A stretch of DNA of 64,000 bases, taken from positions 33,015,619 to 33,079,618 of the forward strand of contig CM065698.1 of assembly GCA_017654935.2 (NCBI GenBank). Direction: 5' to 3'. Shown here one piece after another: positions 25,010-36,659 of this stretch. Position numbers and translations under genes: made by a program. A model generated the notes under the pieces. It was not told the origin of the DNA. It made no database searches and saw nothing but the letters and a program-made list of their open reading frames with translations. The stretch comes from Phymorhynchus buccinoides. Taxonomy: Eukaryota > Mollusca > Gastropoda > Neogastropoda > Raphitomidae. The number at the start of each line of letters is the position of its first letter. The stretch's first letter is position 1.

Positions 25010-25225
25010 ACCCTGTGTGTGTGTGTGTATGTGCGTGCGCGCGCAGGGAATTTATGATAGCGTCCTTTATATGGTGTGTGCGTGCGTGTATGCGTGTTCG
25101 TGCATGTGTACGTATGCGCGCGCGCGCTCGCCAATTGTGTGTGCGTGTGTGTGTGTGCGAGCTCGTCAATTGTGTGTATGTGTGTGTGTGTGTGTGCGTG
25201 CGTGTGCGCGCGCGCGCTCGATCGC
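25010..25225. repeat. GT/GC-rich alternating tract
   Basis: Repeated blocks of (GT)n joined by GCGCGCGCGCTCG and CAATTGTGTG. Confidence 0.9.
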
Positions 25226-25879
25226 CCCTTCCTCGCCACAGTGAACGTGTTGACGGGTAGGGGAAGGAAGCGTTAGACGGGACGCCCGTTAACTAAGGGA
25301 TGACACTTGGCTACTGCCTGCTGCTGGCCAGCGGGGGTGGGGGTGGGGTGGGGATGGGCAATCAGTCGGTGGTTATCTCTGGAAGAGAAGGCCCAGGGTA
25401 GGTTGCAAGGCATGGGCAGATGCAAGTCGCCAAGTGGTTCCATCCACTACTTGGCCCTACTCAGTCCTGTCCCACTTCCAACTAATTAAACAGGGGGGTT
25501 AATTGAGAAGTTGATGGGTGCTGGCCAGTTAGTAACGGGAAAGGGAAAGGCGGGAGAAATCGCTGCACACACACACACACTTAGTGACGATGGAATGGGC
25601 TAAAGGTGAAGTCTCTAGGGAAAGACTTTTAAAGAGTTAAATTTTCAATGAGAAAATTTTCCTTTGAGCCCACTTCTCTAGGGTGTGGGAGATGAGCGAC
25701 TTCCCGGCCACTTTTCATCTAATAGATTTATATTTTTGCCCGGGTTCTGGCTCATATGATTGAAGGAAATACAAGTGGTAGATTTACTCTAAATGACACA
25801 GAGAGAAGTATTTTTTTACATGAAAATTACAAAACTTCCACTCTCATCCGTCTGACCAAAGGGTGAGAATTATTTGTAC

Positions 25880-25992
25880 ACTTGTAGCTTCCTCTAATCT
25901 GCCACTCTCTTTGACTCTGCCTTTTCCCTTTGCTTTCTATCATGTACTATCTTTCTGACTTATTCAAGTTATTGGCCCATTCTCCTGCCACG
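25880..25992 (+). mobile_element. family C repeat, internal fragment
   Basis: CTTGTAGCTTCCTCTAATCT to GCCCATTCTCCTGCC only; followed at once by a family J fragment. Confidence 0.75.
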
Positions 25993-25999
25993 TGGCGGG

Positions 26000-26125
26000 G
26001 TAAAAATAAAAAACGGTCACACACGCAATATTCTCATCCGTAGCTGATGCATTTGTACCATAGTGTTCAAGAGCTTCGGCTGTTCGGATGATCCCTGGAG
26101 TCTTTAAGCCAGGGTACGTCAACAT
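26000..26125 (-). repeat. family J repeat, fragment
   Basis: AACGGTCACACACGCAATAT ... GGATGATCCCTGGAGTCTTT ... AAGCCAGGGTACGTC. Confidence 0.72.
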
Positions 26126-26527
26126 CTATCTCAGGACTGTCACCACGTCAAGTTCGACCTCGTATTACAGAACCACACCACTCAAGGCCTTGAATAAGAA
26201 ATTTCACTTAACTACGGGCAAAATCTGCGGGCAAAGGTGAAGTCTAGTCTTCAGTACGAATGCCTGCAGAAAATGCCCTACTGGTCAAAGTTTACCCCTG
26301 TCCTCGCCCTCTCCCTGTTCAGTCACACACATAAAAAAATTAAATAAAAGTGGCTGTGTTTTGGCGGTGACGCACTCTCCAAACAGTGGGGGGGGCAGCC
26401 CAAATTTTACAGAGTCGAGTCTCCTAAATCTGAATGTGTCGGCTGTATGCAACCGGGAGACCAGTGAAAACTGAAAACCAGACATACGTACTTTACTCAT
26501 GGTATTTGGTATATTATTCTAGTCACA

Positions 26528-26925
26528 CAGACTTATCTCTGTGAAATTTGGGCTGCTCTCCCCTGGAGAGCGCGTCGACGCAAGTGCAGCGCCTACCCAT
26601 TAAAAAAAAAATTGGGGGGGGGGGGGAGGCACAGGGTGAGGAGGGGGTGTGGGCACACTTGGAAAACCTATCAATTTGGCCATACCAGGCAACGGGATTT
26701 CTCCCTGCTCTTACCGACTTTCAACTGCCATGGGATTTCTACGTGCGTAAAGCGCACGGGTCAGACTAGCTTTAAGTCCCCATCCAAAGGACTGGACGTT
26801 CAGTTCGATTTTCCTGTCAAACTAGAAAGAAAGGGCGAGGCCGGGATTCGAACCCGGGTCACTCACGCTGCAGTCACGCATTATATTTGGCAGGCAAACG
26901 TCTTAACCACTCTGCCGGGGAACGC
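26528..26925 (-). mobile_element. tRNA-derived SINE (family H)
   Basis: On the minus strand a tRNA-like head (GGCAGAGTGGTTAAGACG as A-box region, GGTTCGAATCC as B box) is followed by a ~300-bp body with a C-run and a 3' end CACAGAGATAAGTCTGTG. A matching copy lies at 39456-39845. Confidence 0.85.
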
Positions 26926-27052
26926 AGAAGAAGAAGAAGAAGACAGAATCGAGTCTCTGTGACAAGATAATAAAACGAACAATAGAATACATGCATAAAC
27001 ACTGCTCCCATTCATGAACACACAAACTCACTCCACTGATTAACTGCACACA

Positions 27053-29811
27053 TTTATTCTTGTATAATAAGTCTCTCTACACGAACAAAACTAACAGTTT
27101 ATTATTTAACTCTATTGGATAATTTCCATCTATTGAAGATAATTTCTATTAATTATTAACGGTACAAAAATGTCTCTAAAAAAAATAAAAATAAAATACC
27201 ATACACAACCATTTGTTCTTTTGGTTCCAATCGTAAAACACTTTGCACAAAGAAAAACCAAAGATAAAAATGATTTTACTTTAGGTTACACTGAACTTGC
27301 AATCAATCAGATCTTTTGTGCCTTACATTGCTTTCCCCCCTTTTTATGGATCAATGTGTATAAATAAATAAATAGGACTAGTGATTTTATGCCTTTCAAA
27401 ATACCATTAATGAATGCTGAAATGCTATCCATAATTCAAAACCAAACGTTCAAAGAAACCCTTTTACGCAAATTGTTCTTTAAGCCAAACATCACTCTGA
27501 AATGGATGATCATGATTCAAGTTGTTCAAATCGTACAGAACATTGGCTTACTAAAAAACAGTAAACTGAGGTTGCTGATAATAATAATAATAATAATAAT
27601 AATCTATCCCAAAGCACTCCTTCCTACCCTCTTTGTCAAAATTGTCACGAAAAATAAAACCCCCAGATATCACAGTCGTTATGTTTTTATGCATAAAACA
27701 CACATTACAAACAAGCTACACCGAAAGAGGGAAGGAGAGGGGATAAAATGGGAAAACAAAATGATTTAATACAGAAACAAACACAACAATAATTCAAAAT
27801 TATGTATACAGAGGAACAAGTCCAGTAACAAAAAGGGGGAGGAGTGATAGTAAAAAAAACACCAGATTTTTTAAAAACGCACTGCATGCCAACCAATTGC
27901 AAACTGGGGTCACGTTTTCATTAAGACTTGTCATTAATTGTACCACCCATTGCCCGCACATTGCAACACAACAACATGATTGCCGAGAGAAGAAGATAAG
28001 GAAAAGTTACACGGAGACTAACTACTGGTTAACAAGTGCATAGGTTAATACTAAATTGGGTAAAACGGAAGAAAAAAATATGGTAGACTTGTCTTGCACA
28101 AAATAAGTATGGACGGAATCAGGGGGGAGGGAAAAGGCTTCGCGCCAAATCCATCGAGTAACGAGCGTTTACAAGTTTTAACAAAAGTGATCAACAACAC
28201 AGAATATATTAAGATTAATAAAATAGAAAAAAGCCACCAAACATTGAAGACTATTTGAAACTCACCCTTGTCAACACGCAAATGCAATCCTATACAAAAC
28301 TGTTCACATATTCGCGGCCATGCTTATAAGGACATTATGCAAATTATAAAGCTGTTAACTTTGCATAGAAACATGAGGAAGCAGTCGTTACTGATTTTGA
28401 ATGATAATTATTAACAGAAAAAAAGTTACGTTCTTTGCAAATGATTCATTTATCACAGATGATGCTTCTGCGTAATTAGCAACACAAGGCTTTTACAAGT
28501 CTTTCACATAGCAATCGTCTTTCCAAACATGAAAGTCTCTTTCCGAAATCTGTCTTTCTTTCCGAAAACAAATCCTCCTCGGTGAAAGTAAACTGATAAA
28601 ACTGTTAAGAGTAGATCAGCTTCATCATTATTATAGAGAAAAAAAAACCACGACACTACTGTTACTCTTGCATCTTGAATAAAATGCCTTGTGAAGGGAG
28701 GAAAATATGATCAACAGCTGTCGATGACTGTCGGTTTTTTCTTTCCAATCGTATCACAGATGTACTAACATTTCAAAAATAGCAGCAACTTGCTAATGAC
28801 ATAAAACACCTGAACAGAGTTTTCGTAAAGAAACCCCCCCAAAAACCCCACGAACAATAACAGCAAAAACTTATGATCTAACAATTTTATAATGTCTACA
28901 AAATTGTTTACAATTGGTCACCTTTTTCTCCAACTTTTCATGGTTTATTCAGCAGTAATTGACAGCTTATATAGATGCAGCCATCTAAAGGTTTGGAATT
29001 AGCAAACTTTTGACATCTCCATCCAAAGGACTGTAAATAACCATCCATAGTTTTGTTAAAAAAACACATCTGAAATACCCATTTAGGTTTGATAAATAAC
29101 CACTAAAAAATTGGACATAGCCAAAGACTTACAAAACATCAATCCAAATTTTGGAAATAATCATCCGAAGGTTTGTTACTAACCATCCAAAGTTTAAAAA
29201 AAAATAAAAACAACTATCCAAAGTTTTGGAAACAACCGTTTTAGAAATACATGTCATCATTCAGAGATGTACAGAAAACCAAAAGAAAATGCGAAACATC
29301 ACTGCCAAGTTAAACGTGTACACATTCCACATAATTACACACGGTAAATCTACATTTACATCAGCAGTACCAGATACCAAACATTCAGACAGTAGGCCAA
29401 AACAACAGAGGAAAGATTTCAAAGTATCTAATTAATCGAAAAACAAAAAGCGTAAGGATAAAAAGTAAATCAACGATGAAAGAAAATGTTAAAGAAACGA
29501 CATCTTTATCTCTGGAAAACAATAAATCACTTAAAGACAATTTTCACCACAGAGACAGAAAAACAAAGAAAAAAAAGTACAGCAAAGAATGGAATAAATA
29601 TTAAACGGACGGTATAATAACTATTCCTTGCTTAGATTTTCAACAATGAAAGAAATTTTTAAAGAAACAACTTCATTATCTCTGGAAAACAATAAATCAC
29701 TTAAAGACAATTTTCACCAGAGACAGAAAAACAAAGAAAAGAAATACAGCAAAGAATGGAATAAACATTAAACGGACGGTATCCTTGCTTAGATTTTCCC
29801 GCCCCCGACAT
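27053..29811 (-). other. probable 3' UTR and downstream flank of rootletin
   Basis: A-rich on the plus strand (T-rich on the gene strand) and free of the microsatellite and MITE density seen elsewhere, as expected of a long 3' UTR. AATAAA hexamers on the minus strand lie at 28944-28949, 27098-27103 and 27053-27058; which one is used cannot be told. It contains a 157-bp tandem duplication (29470-29800) and a degenerate repeat with CCATCCAAAG-like units (28980-29240). An (AAT)n tract is at 27580-27603. Confidence 0.45.
29470..29800. repeat. 157-bp tandem duplication just past the rootletin stop
   Basis: Two copies with a shared run around CTCTGGAAAACAATAAATCA and AGCAAAGAATGGAATAAA; CTTGCTTAGATTTT recurs at 29627 and 29784. 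The second copy ends within 15 bases of the stop codon, so it is presumably part of the 3' UTR. Confidence 0.8.
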
Positions 29812-30120
29812 CTAAGGCTTCAGCTTGCGGCGCAGGATAGGACTGCGGGGACTCCGGACCCCCAGACGGGCGGGGGAGGTGGTGCGAATGGGGGAACGGC
29901 GACGGTGCCCGTAGCCGCTCAGGTCAAGGCTCTCGTCTAGCTTGCGTGTCTCGTGCTCCAGCAGCAAGGGGTCAAGGTTGCTGTCGCGACCCACGGTGGT
30001 CAGGGAGGAGTCAAGGACGTTGCGAAGGTCGCGGATCTCCTCCCCGGCCTTCATGGACTTGGTGAAGTACTGCTGGCGGCGGCGAAGCTCCTGGGAGAGC
30101 TGGTCCTTCAGGGTGTGCAC
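29812..30120 (-). CDS. CROCC: rootletin exon O (terminal coding exon)
   Basis: 309 bp: 102 codons and TAG at 29812-29814. It opens VHTLKDQLSQELRRRQQYFT, where the vertebrate protein is close to its end. It then adds about 80 residues: an acidic/hydrophilic stretch (LDPLLLEHETRKLDESLDL) and a basic SP-rich tail (RRRSPIRTTSPARLGVRSPR ... RRKLKP). The tail is absent from the recalled human C-terminus and echoes the SP hinge of exons D and E. The acceptor is ctctgttgcag. Confidence 0.93.
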   Translation of the reverse strand: MHTLKDQLSQELRRRQQYFTKSMKAGEEIRDLRNVLDSSLTTVGRDSNLDPLLLEHETRKLDESLDLSGYGHRRRSPIRTTSPARLGVRSPRSPILRRKLKP

Positions 30121-30254
30121 CTGCAACAGAGGTATTGTATTGTATTGTACTGTAGTGTAGTGTAGGGGGGGAGTGCTTTGCCTTTACAATAGACAGAGAA
30201 ATATATGTCATATTGCATCATAGTGATATTTATATACACTGAAGTACAATCTAT

Positions 30255-30480
30255 CTGTTCCTCCAGGCCCTTTATTTTCTGGCAGTGAGCTCTCTCTCTG
30301 TGGATCTGAGCGCTAAGCAGTCTGTCTGTCTCAGTCTCTGTCTATCTATCTGTCTCATTCTCTGTCTGACTCTCACTCTCTCTACCTGTTCCTCCAGGCC
30401 CTTTATCTTCTGGCGGTGAGCTCTCTCTCTCGCCTCCAGCAGTTTTTCAGCCTGGATCTGAGTGCTACACAGTCTGTCTG
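30255..30480 (-). repeat. two partial copies of the exon N donor side
   Basis: 30386-30475 repeats the last ~90 bp of exon N and keeps the CAG/gtagagag donor. 30255-30330 is a shorter copy whose donor has decayed (CAG/atag). The offset between the intact copies is 148 bp. The spacer is TCTGTCTGTCTC-rich. Confidence 0.85.
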
Positions 30481-30533
30481 TCTCTCATTCTCTGTCTGTC
30501 TCTCATTCTCTGTCTGACTCTCACTCTCTCTAC

Positions 30534-30675
30534 CTGTTCCTCCAGGCCCTTTATCTTCTGGCGGTGAGCTCTCTCTCTGGCCTCCAGCAGTTTTTCAGCC
30601 TGGATCTGAGCGCTGCGCAGTCTGTCTGTCTCCATCTCTGTCTCCGCACGGTGACGCGTGTTCACATCCACCAGT
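30534..30675 (-). CDS. CROCC: rootletin exon N
   Basis: 142 bp: one base completes Arg, then 47 codons, phase 0 out: LVDVNTRHRAETEMETDRLR ... LLEARERAHRQKIKGLEEQ. LEARERAHRQxxxGLEEQ is highly conserved near the rootletin C-terminus. The acceptor is aaattttcag and the donor gtagagagag. Two donor-side partial copies follow at 30386-30475 and 30255-30330. Confidence 0.94.
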
Positions 30676-31674
30676 CTGAAAATTTAAAAAACAAGAATGT
30701 ACACAAGCAAGCATGCATAGATTATATGCTCATGCACAGACAGAGATACAACTGAAGACACATGCGTGCAAGCGCACACACACAGATCAGATAGACAAAC
30801 ACACCACCCAAAGTATGTTCACACACACACACACACACACACATGATAGACACACACAGAGATAATCAGAATGCATGAACAAACATACAGACAGACATGT
30901 ACATAGACAAACATACATATACAGAGGCAGAAGTTCAAAAGACAATGTATTGTTTAGTTGAGAGGGTTCACTTTCAAGTAAAAGTGTGTGTAATATTAGG
31001 AACAAATAAGGATGGCATTTGCAAGCACATTACATAACTTGAACACAAACAAGTATGTCAGACAGATATGTAGTAACGGGACAAGAAGTTCTAAGAAACA
31101 GTTCATTTATTTTAAAAAAAGAAAAAGAAATGGGGCAAATATTATTATGCAATAGAGGATTGGGGAGAGGGTGTAAGAGGAATAAACAATTCTTCCAGAA
31201 AAACTTCCAGAGCAAGAGGGTTTTTTTTAATACTAAAGTAAAGAATTCAACAAACCAGCTGCCTTGCTTATCCTTTTTTTCCTCTGTCATCCAGCACACC
31301 GACACATGTTTCATATCAAATGCATCAAAACAATCTGTCTAACCAGATAACTGCTTTGAATGGCGAATAACAACAAGAACATGATAACACTGCTATATTT
31401 AAAAAGAGATTAACGAACAAATCTGCTGTAATATCCAACCCAAAGTACTTTAAAAACTTTTATTAACTCAGAAAAAAATCAGATCGGAAATGCTGAGAAT
31501 GTTCGGGAACGCACGGATTCCATGTGGCCGGTTTGGGCGCTTCCATTTTGTTTCTATCACATGGCAGTCACGTGAGTGCTTCAGCCTCGCTTTCGCTATA
31601 GATTACACTTACGTCCTGTTGCTTACAATGGCTTCTAGGCCGATTGGTTTGAAATATATGAATTTTTGAAAATT

Positions 31675-32015
31675 AGTGACCGACTTCGGCATTTTCGCGA
31701 TTTTTCCAATATGGATGACGAACAGTTATGGTGTCCATTGACAGAGGAAAGCGATGAATAGTCGTATTTTTGTGAAAGATAGGACTTATGAGATCGCGAA
31801 GTGATGAGTAAGGAGTGTATTCTGACCTATTTCGGCAGCGAGCTTGTTTTTGTTTGATCGATGCAAATTTTTGAAGTCGTGTTACTGACATCGGCATTTT
31901 CCCGACTTTTACATCATGGATGATGAATTGTTATTGCATCCACTGAGTGATGACAGCGATGAACATTCCTTTTTTTGTGAAAGATAGGAATTATAAGATC
32001 GTGAAGTGAAAGGGT
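31675..32015 (+). repeat. diverged ~205-bp duplication starting with ATGGATGAY, intron M-N
   Basis: 31711 reads MDDEQLWCPLTEESDE then stop; 31916 reads MDDELLLHPLSDDSDE HSFFCER then stop. Both are preceded by CGGCATTTTC and followed by TTTTTGTGAAAGATAGGA. The acidic Met-Asp-Asp-Glu start resembles the N-terminus of some transposases, but no further frame exists, so it is treated as a relic. Confidence 0.6.
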
Positions 32016-32444
32016 AAGTGAATCATTTTGATCTACATTTCCATTTCAGTCGTCTTAGGCTTTCCCAGTCTGCAAAAGTAGGCAGTGAATGACTAGTGAA
32101 ATTCATTTTGCAAATCAGACAGACATCTCGGCAACACATTCAAAACAAAAAAACCCACAAAATCTGCTGGGGTATATTTTATTTTATTATTTTTCTGACG
32201 CTACCCCCCCTTTTGTACGGAGTGATGATCCCTTGGGCTAGGATTTCAGAGGTGATAGAGAGCACAGAGTGTCAGGCACAAGAGGGTTAAACACTACTCG
32301 AACCGAAATGTTTGCTGCCATTGCCAAATTGCAAGAGGAAAACTGACATGATCACCAATAAGTTATCAATTCTGCTATAGAAATCTTGTTCTGAAATACT
32401 GAAGAGCTTAAAAAAAAGAAATTAATTCTGACACTTAGTTGCTT

Positions 32445-32694
32445 TTAACCCTTTCGCTGCCAGCTATTTTTCCAGTCAAACAATAATACCCTTAAACCTA
32501 ACTGGATACAGAAAATAGTATATCTTCGATCTTGGGAATTCCTCTGTGACATGTACAACATTAGGCCTATACTTACCTCCCAAAATTAAGAAAATAGGGT
32601 CTTTGGATAACAGGCCCTGATTTGATGCCTTTTAGTGACATGGGTGTTAAACCATAGTGGTGCATAAATGCGACATTGGCAGTGAAAGGATTAA
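32445..32694. mobile_element. family B MITE, copy 5, rootletin intron M-N
   Basis: Full-length with TTAACCCTTTCGCTGCCA and TGGCAGTGAAAGGATTAA ends. Confidence 0.9.
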
Positions 32695-33268
32695 ATCATA
32701 AAATCCAAGTGTGACACAATCATGCTCTAGCACGCATGACCAAACTTTTGTCTATCCCTACTAAGTCTATGTTCATTCACAGTGCTCCTAACGCAGAATG
32801 TGACATTTTGTGATTTCACTGAAAAAATATTTTCTTAAAAAATGAACTAACTTTTTCAACAACACAGCTTAACATAAACACACCATGATTTCTTGGTTGT
32901 CAGAAAAACTGGTATCAAGATCTTTTCTAAACAAAAAAGAAAAAATGAAGATTTACCTTGTAAGAAACAACGTGTAAAAAGGCAGAGCAAAAAAACAAAA
33001 ACAAAAAACAACTGACAAACACAAATAAATCCTCAAAGATTCACAAAATGTGTGTAAAGTTTACAGTGAAAAGAACTCTTATCACTTTTTGTGGGACTTA
33101 GCCCAGCAATGAGCATGTTGATACATCTAATATGTTTTGCAAACCAAAGCAAACCAGAATGCATGCATCATCATCTGGGGGTAGACTTCAATCCAACAGA
33201 GCCAAGGCAAACCCAAATAGGAACGAAAGATAAGTGAAGGCGGAACAGTGAAAGATGCACAAATAAAA

Positions 33269-33640
33269 GAACTTGCAGAAATACTGTGAGAATAGATTCT
33301 GTCAATCAAGTCAAAATGATATATGTGATAGAGGTGAAAATAGAACTTGCAGAAATACTGTGAGAATAGATTCCGTCAATCAAGTCAAATTTCTATATGT
33401 GATAGAGGTGAAAATAGAACTTGCAGAAATACTGTGAGAATAGATTCCGTCGATCAAGTCAAATTTCTATATGTGATAGAGGTGAAAATAGAACTTGCAG
33501 AAATACTGTGAGAATAGATTCTGTCAATCAAGTCAAATTTCTATATGTGATAGAGGTGAAAATAGAACTTGCAGAAATACTGTGAGAATAGATTCCGTCA
33601 ATCAAGTCAAATTTCTAATAGTGATAGAGGGGAAAAAATA
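33269..33640. repeat. 74-bp tandem repeat, 5 copies, intron M-N
   Basis: GAACTTGCAGAAATACTGTG begins at 33269, 33343, 33417, 33491 and 33565, exactly 74 bp apart. The unit includes AATAGATTCCGTCAATCAAG. Confidence 0.95.
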
Positions 33641-34334
33641 GACTTTTGTGATAATACCCTTTACCTGTGAAGATGGTCCTCGCATAAATGTTCAATGCTT
33701 GAATGAAAAGGACAGGGAAAAAACAAGGGTAATAGAAAATAGGTAATTATCTAAAAGTGTCAAACGCAAGCAACTGTCGTCAAAAGCATCACAGAATTAT
33801 CACTTAGATACTCAATGACAATCATTTCACAACCCATTTTGTGAAGATTTTTATTTCGCACACACGCACATGCACACACACACACACAGACAAACATACA
33901 GAGAGAGAGGCTGAAGTTAAAAATACAATGTATTGTTTAGTCAAGAGTGTTCACTTTCAAGTAAAAGTGTGTGTAATATTACTAATAAGGATGACATTTG
34001 CAAGAATATTACAAAATAAGCCCATTTTGTAAAGATTGTATTGCGCGCACACACGCACACACACACACGCACGCACGCACACACCTCTGCTCACCCCATT
34101 ACATGAGCTTTTAACTGCTGCATATTTTTCTTTTTTTTCTTTTCGTATTAAAAATGAGCACGCAGACAAAGCTCAGCTAGTTTTTGTCCGAGACTGTAGC
34201 AAATTTCTCTGCCGCTCCACATCAAATGTCTGATGACTATGACATTGGAGAGCAGAGGAGGTAACTCTATTCTGGACTAAAATGTTTACAAGGGAGAAAA
34301 CCCTTGCCCCAGACATATCCTGACTGTCAGTTGA

Positions 34335-34505
34335 TGTTGCTGTTATCATACCCTGGCTTAAAGATACCAGGGATCATCCCAACAGCCAAAGCACCTAAAC
34401 ACTATGGTACAAATGCACCAGCTAGGGATGAGAACATTACACGTGTGACCGCTTTTTATTACCCCGCCAGGTGGGCAGCCACACTCCGACTTTGGAGGAG
34501 ACTGT
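34335..34505 (+). repeat. family J repeat, fragment, intron M-N
   Basis: TATCATACCCTGGCTTAAAG ... CCCAACAGCCAAAGCACC ... GTGGGCAGCCACACTCCGAC. Confidence 0.78.
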
Positions 34506-34628
34506 CAGTTAAGAGGATTTCAATTAGTGTTGTACAGCACAGTGAACCCATTAGTTTGAAAATTAGTTTGCCATGAACAGGGAATTGAGCTACAAAAATA
34601 AACAATTATTTCACAACCTGTGCAGCTA

Positions 34629-34818
34629 CTGTATTTTTCGGACTATAAGGCGATACTTTTTTTCCCCAAGACTCGGACCCCTGCACCTTATAATGTGACT
34701 GATGAAAGAGTAAGAAAATATAGTAACAAAATCTGAAATTTGGGTAAAATTAGGGGGGTGCGCCTTATACAAAGGTGCGCCTTATACAAAGGTGCGCCTT
34801 ATAGTCAGAAAAATACGG
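34629..34818. mobile_element. family E MITE (CCGTATTTTTCGGACTATAAGG), intron M-N
   Basis: TA-flanked, inverted ends CTGTATTTTTCGGACTATAA and TTATAGTCAGAAAAATACGG. GGTGCGCCTTATACAAA is present twice and followed by a third GGTGCGCCTTATA. Confidence 0.88.
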
Positions 34819-34938
34819 TAAATGATGCACATAATTCTTGTATAATTTTTGTATGAAGGACAAATAAATGACAACCTTCTTCGCAAAGGGCTTCACACAC
34901 CTCAGCAGTTCTACATTAAAACGAGACAATTCCATCAC

Positions 34939-35108
34939 CTCTGTGCGTGTCTCTGCTCAGCCTCGGCCAGTTGGGCTTGCAGCTGCTGCGTGCTGCGCTG
35001 CAGTTCCACATTCTCCTCCTCCAGGCGCTGCAGACTGCGGTCGAAGTTGCTGCGGTCGTACAGCGTCTTGGTGGCTATCTCCTCCGTGCGCAGCTTCTCT
35101 CTCTCCAC
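34939..35108 (-). CDS. CROCC: rootletin exon M
   Basis: 170 bp: 56 codons plus AG (phase 0 in, phase 2 out): VEREKLRTEEIATKTLYDRS ... LEEENVELQRSTQQLQAQLA ... RHAQ(R). The junction KTLDK-VEREKLR with exon L matches the family exactly. The acceptor is tgaccacacag and the donor gtgatggaat. Confidence 0.92.
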
Positions 35109-35221
35109 CTGTGTGGTCAATACAGTATGTGTGGTCAACATGATTTGGGTGTATTCAACAACAACAACCAAAAAAAACCTAGCAGAGTCTGTAAGCATAT
35201 TAAATCTCATACTTCATGTTA

Positions 35222-35782
35222 CAGACAAACCTCTATTTTAAGACTTCCAAAATGTCCGGAAAAATCGGTCGTAAATTGGAGGGGTCGTATGACGGAGGTT
35301 TTCACTGGCAGCCGTAGAAAGAAAAAGTTCAGCACAGTTCATACTCTCTTCTTCATGCACACATACAATGACATATTAAAACTGGATTTGGGTCTTTCCA
35401 ACTCCATAGGATTGTGCAATCGATGTATTACAGTTTCACTTCGCCGACTTCTGTTAATCACCTCCACTCTCGTCCAAAGTCAGTGGTTTTCTTTTTCAAA
35501 GTCAGTGGTTTTCGTGCTTTTCCTACGCTTTCCGCCATCTTTTCTACAAGGGAAGCGACTCCGCTTTCAGGCCCTTGACCGTGGTTGTTTCCCTTTGCTC
35601 GAAGTCTATGCAGACGACAACAACGGTCGTAAAAACCAACAAAATGGCGGTCGTAAGTCGTGTTTTAGAAGAAGTCGATTAAGAGAGGTCGTTTACATAG
35701 TAAAATGCATCCGTGCCAACACATCCGGTCTCAAATGAGAGGTGGTCGCTTAACAGAGGGTCGTAAAATAGGGGTTTGTCTG
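35222..35782. mobile_element. family F element (CAGACAAACCTC ends), 561 bp
   Basis: Ends CAGACAAACCTCTATTTTA and TAAAATAGGGGTTTGTCTG, TA on each side (35220-35221 and 35783-35784). The interior has GGTCGTAAA-type subterminal repeats and is longer than the other copies; no transposase reading frame is seen. Confidence 0.88.
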
Positions 35783-35784
35783 TA

Positions 35785-35910
35785 CCGTATTTTTCGGACT
35801 ATAAGGCGATATTTTGTTTTTGTTTTTATCAGATTGAGAATCCCTGTGCCTTATAATAAGACTAATAATAATATAGTAAGAAAATGTCAAACTTTTGCCC
35901 TTTTCAAAAG
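35785..35910. mobile_element. family E MITE, truncated, joined to the 561-bp element
   Basis: Starts CCGTATTTTTCGGACTATAA at the TA shared with the preceding element and decays after TAGTAAGAAAATGTCA. Confidence 0.85.
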
Positions 35911-35926
35911 TTAAGGGACTGTGCTA

Positions 35927-35962
<36 letters not shown>

Positions 35963-36181
35963 CCCCTTTCTCTCTCTGTCTATGTGTGTACTGTACATAG
36001 ACTTCAGTCAAAGTCGGTGCAGTTGTATAATGACATTGTGGCCACCCCCTCTATTGCGCAGCTTCTCTCTCTCTCCATCTGGGGGATCACATGCGTTCAA
36101 CAAAAGGTTCATTCTCTCTTGGGGATGATGAGGACAGAATGATGATGATGATAGAACGATGATGATGATAATGAAGACTTA

Positions 36182-36377
36182 GCTCACTGATTTCACTGCC
36201 AGGTGGCGATTCGTTCAAGTGGGTCCAAACCTAGTGATAGCCTTTGTTGGAGAGAGAGAGGGGGGGGGAGGAATCCCTCCCTCTCCCTCAAGAGGAATCC
36301 CTCCATCTCCCTCAAAGGCTATCACCAGGTTTGGACCCACTTGAGCGAATCACCACCTGGCAGTGAAATCAGTGAGC
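36182..36377. mobile_element. 196-bp foldback MITE with ~65-bp arms, intron L-M
   Basis: GCTCACTGATTTCACTGCCA and TGGCAGTGAAATCAGTGAGC arms continue through GGGTCCAAACCTAGTGATAG. The loop holds GGGGGGGGAGGAATCCCTCC. TA at both flanks. Confidence 0.88.
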
Positions 36378-36410
36378 TAAGTTGCTCATAATGATGACTT
36401 ATAGTGGTGA

Positions 36411-36621
36411 CTTGTCCAGTCTTCAACAAAAGGTTCATTCTCTCTTCTTCTAAGGGGCAGATGAATGATGATGTGAGCTGATAGTAATGCTCATAATGAT
36501 GATGATTGATGACTGTGGTGACCTTGTCCAGTGTTCAACAAAAGGTTCATTCTCTCTTCTTATTATGATGACAATGAATCACAACTGACCTTGTCCAGTG
36601 TTTTGCGCAGGGCGTTCTTGT
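36411..36621 (-). repeat. partial copies of the exon L donor side
   Basis: 36600-36621 repeats CGCAAAACACTGGACAAG with the gtcagttgtg donor. Still shorter pieces (GACAAG/gtcac) recur near 36523 and 36411, each followed by the same intron phrase AACAAAAGGTTCATTCTCTC on the plus strand. Confidence 0.75.
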
Positions 36622-36659
36622 TACCATGATAACGATGATGCCAATGAATCATAACTGAC

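Larger units (their letters stand above)
24353..26527. other. no gene recognised besides listed repeats
   Basis: A G run at 24628-24640, the GT/GC tract at 25010-25225 and the family C and J fragments. 26395-26490 contains another decayed family C end (GAATGTGTCGGCTGTATGC). Confidence 0.5.

Noticed and set aside
26612..26962. Frame with KGEAGIRTRVTHAAVTHYIW, similar to one at 39444-39749
   Set aside because: It lies across the tRNA-like head of family H SINEs; the similarity reflects the SINE, not a protein.
34947..35738. A 263-residue plus-strand frame, the longest in the window
   Set aside because: It is antisense to rootletin exon M and then runs through a TA-flanked MITE; composition is not protein-like.
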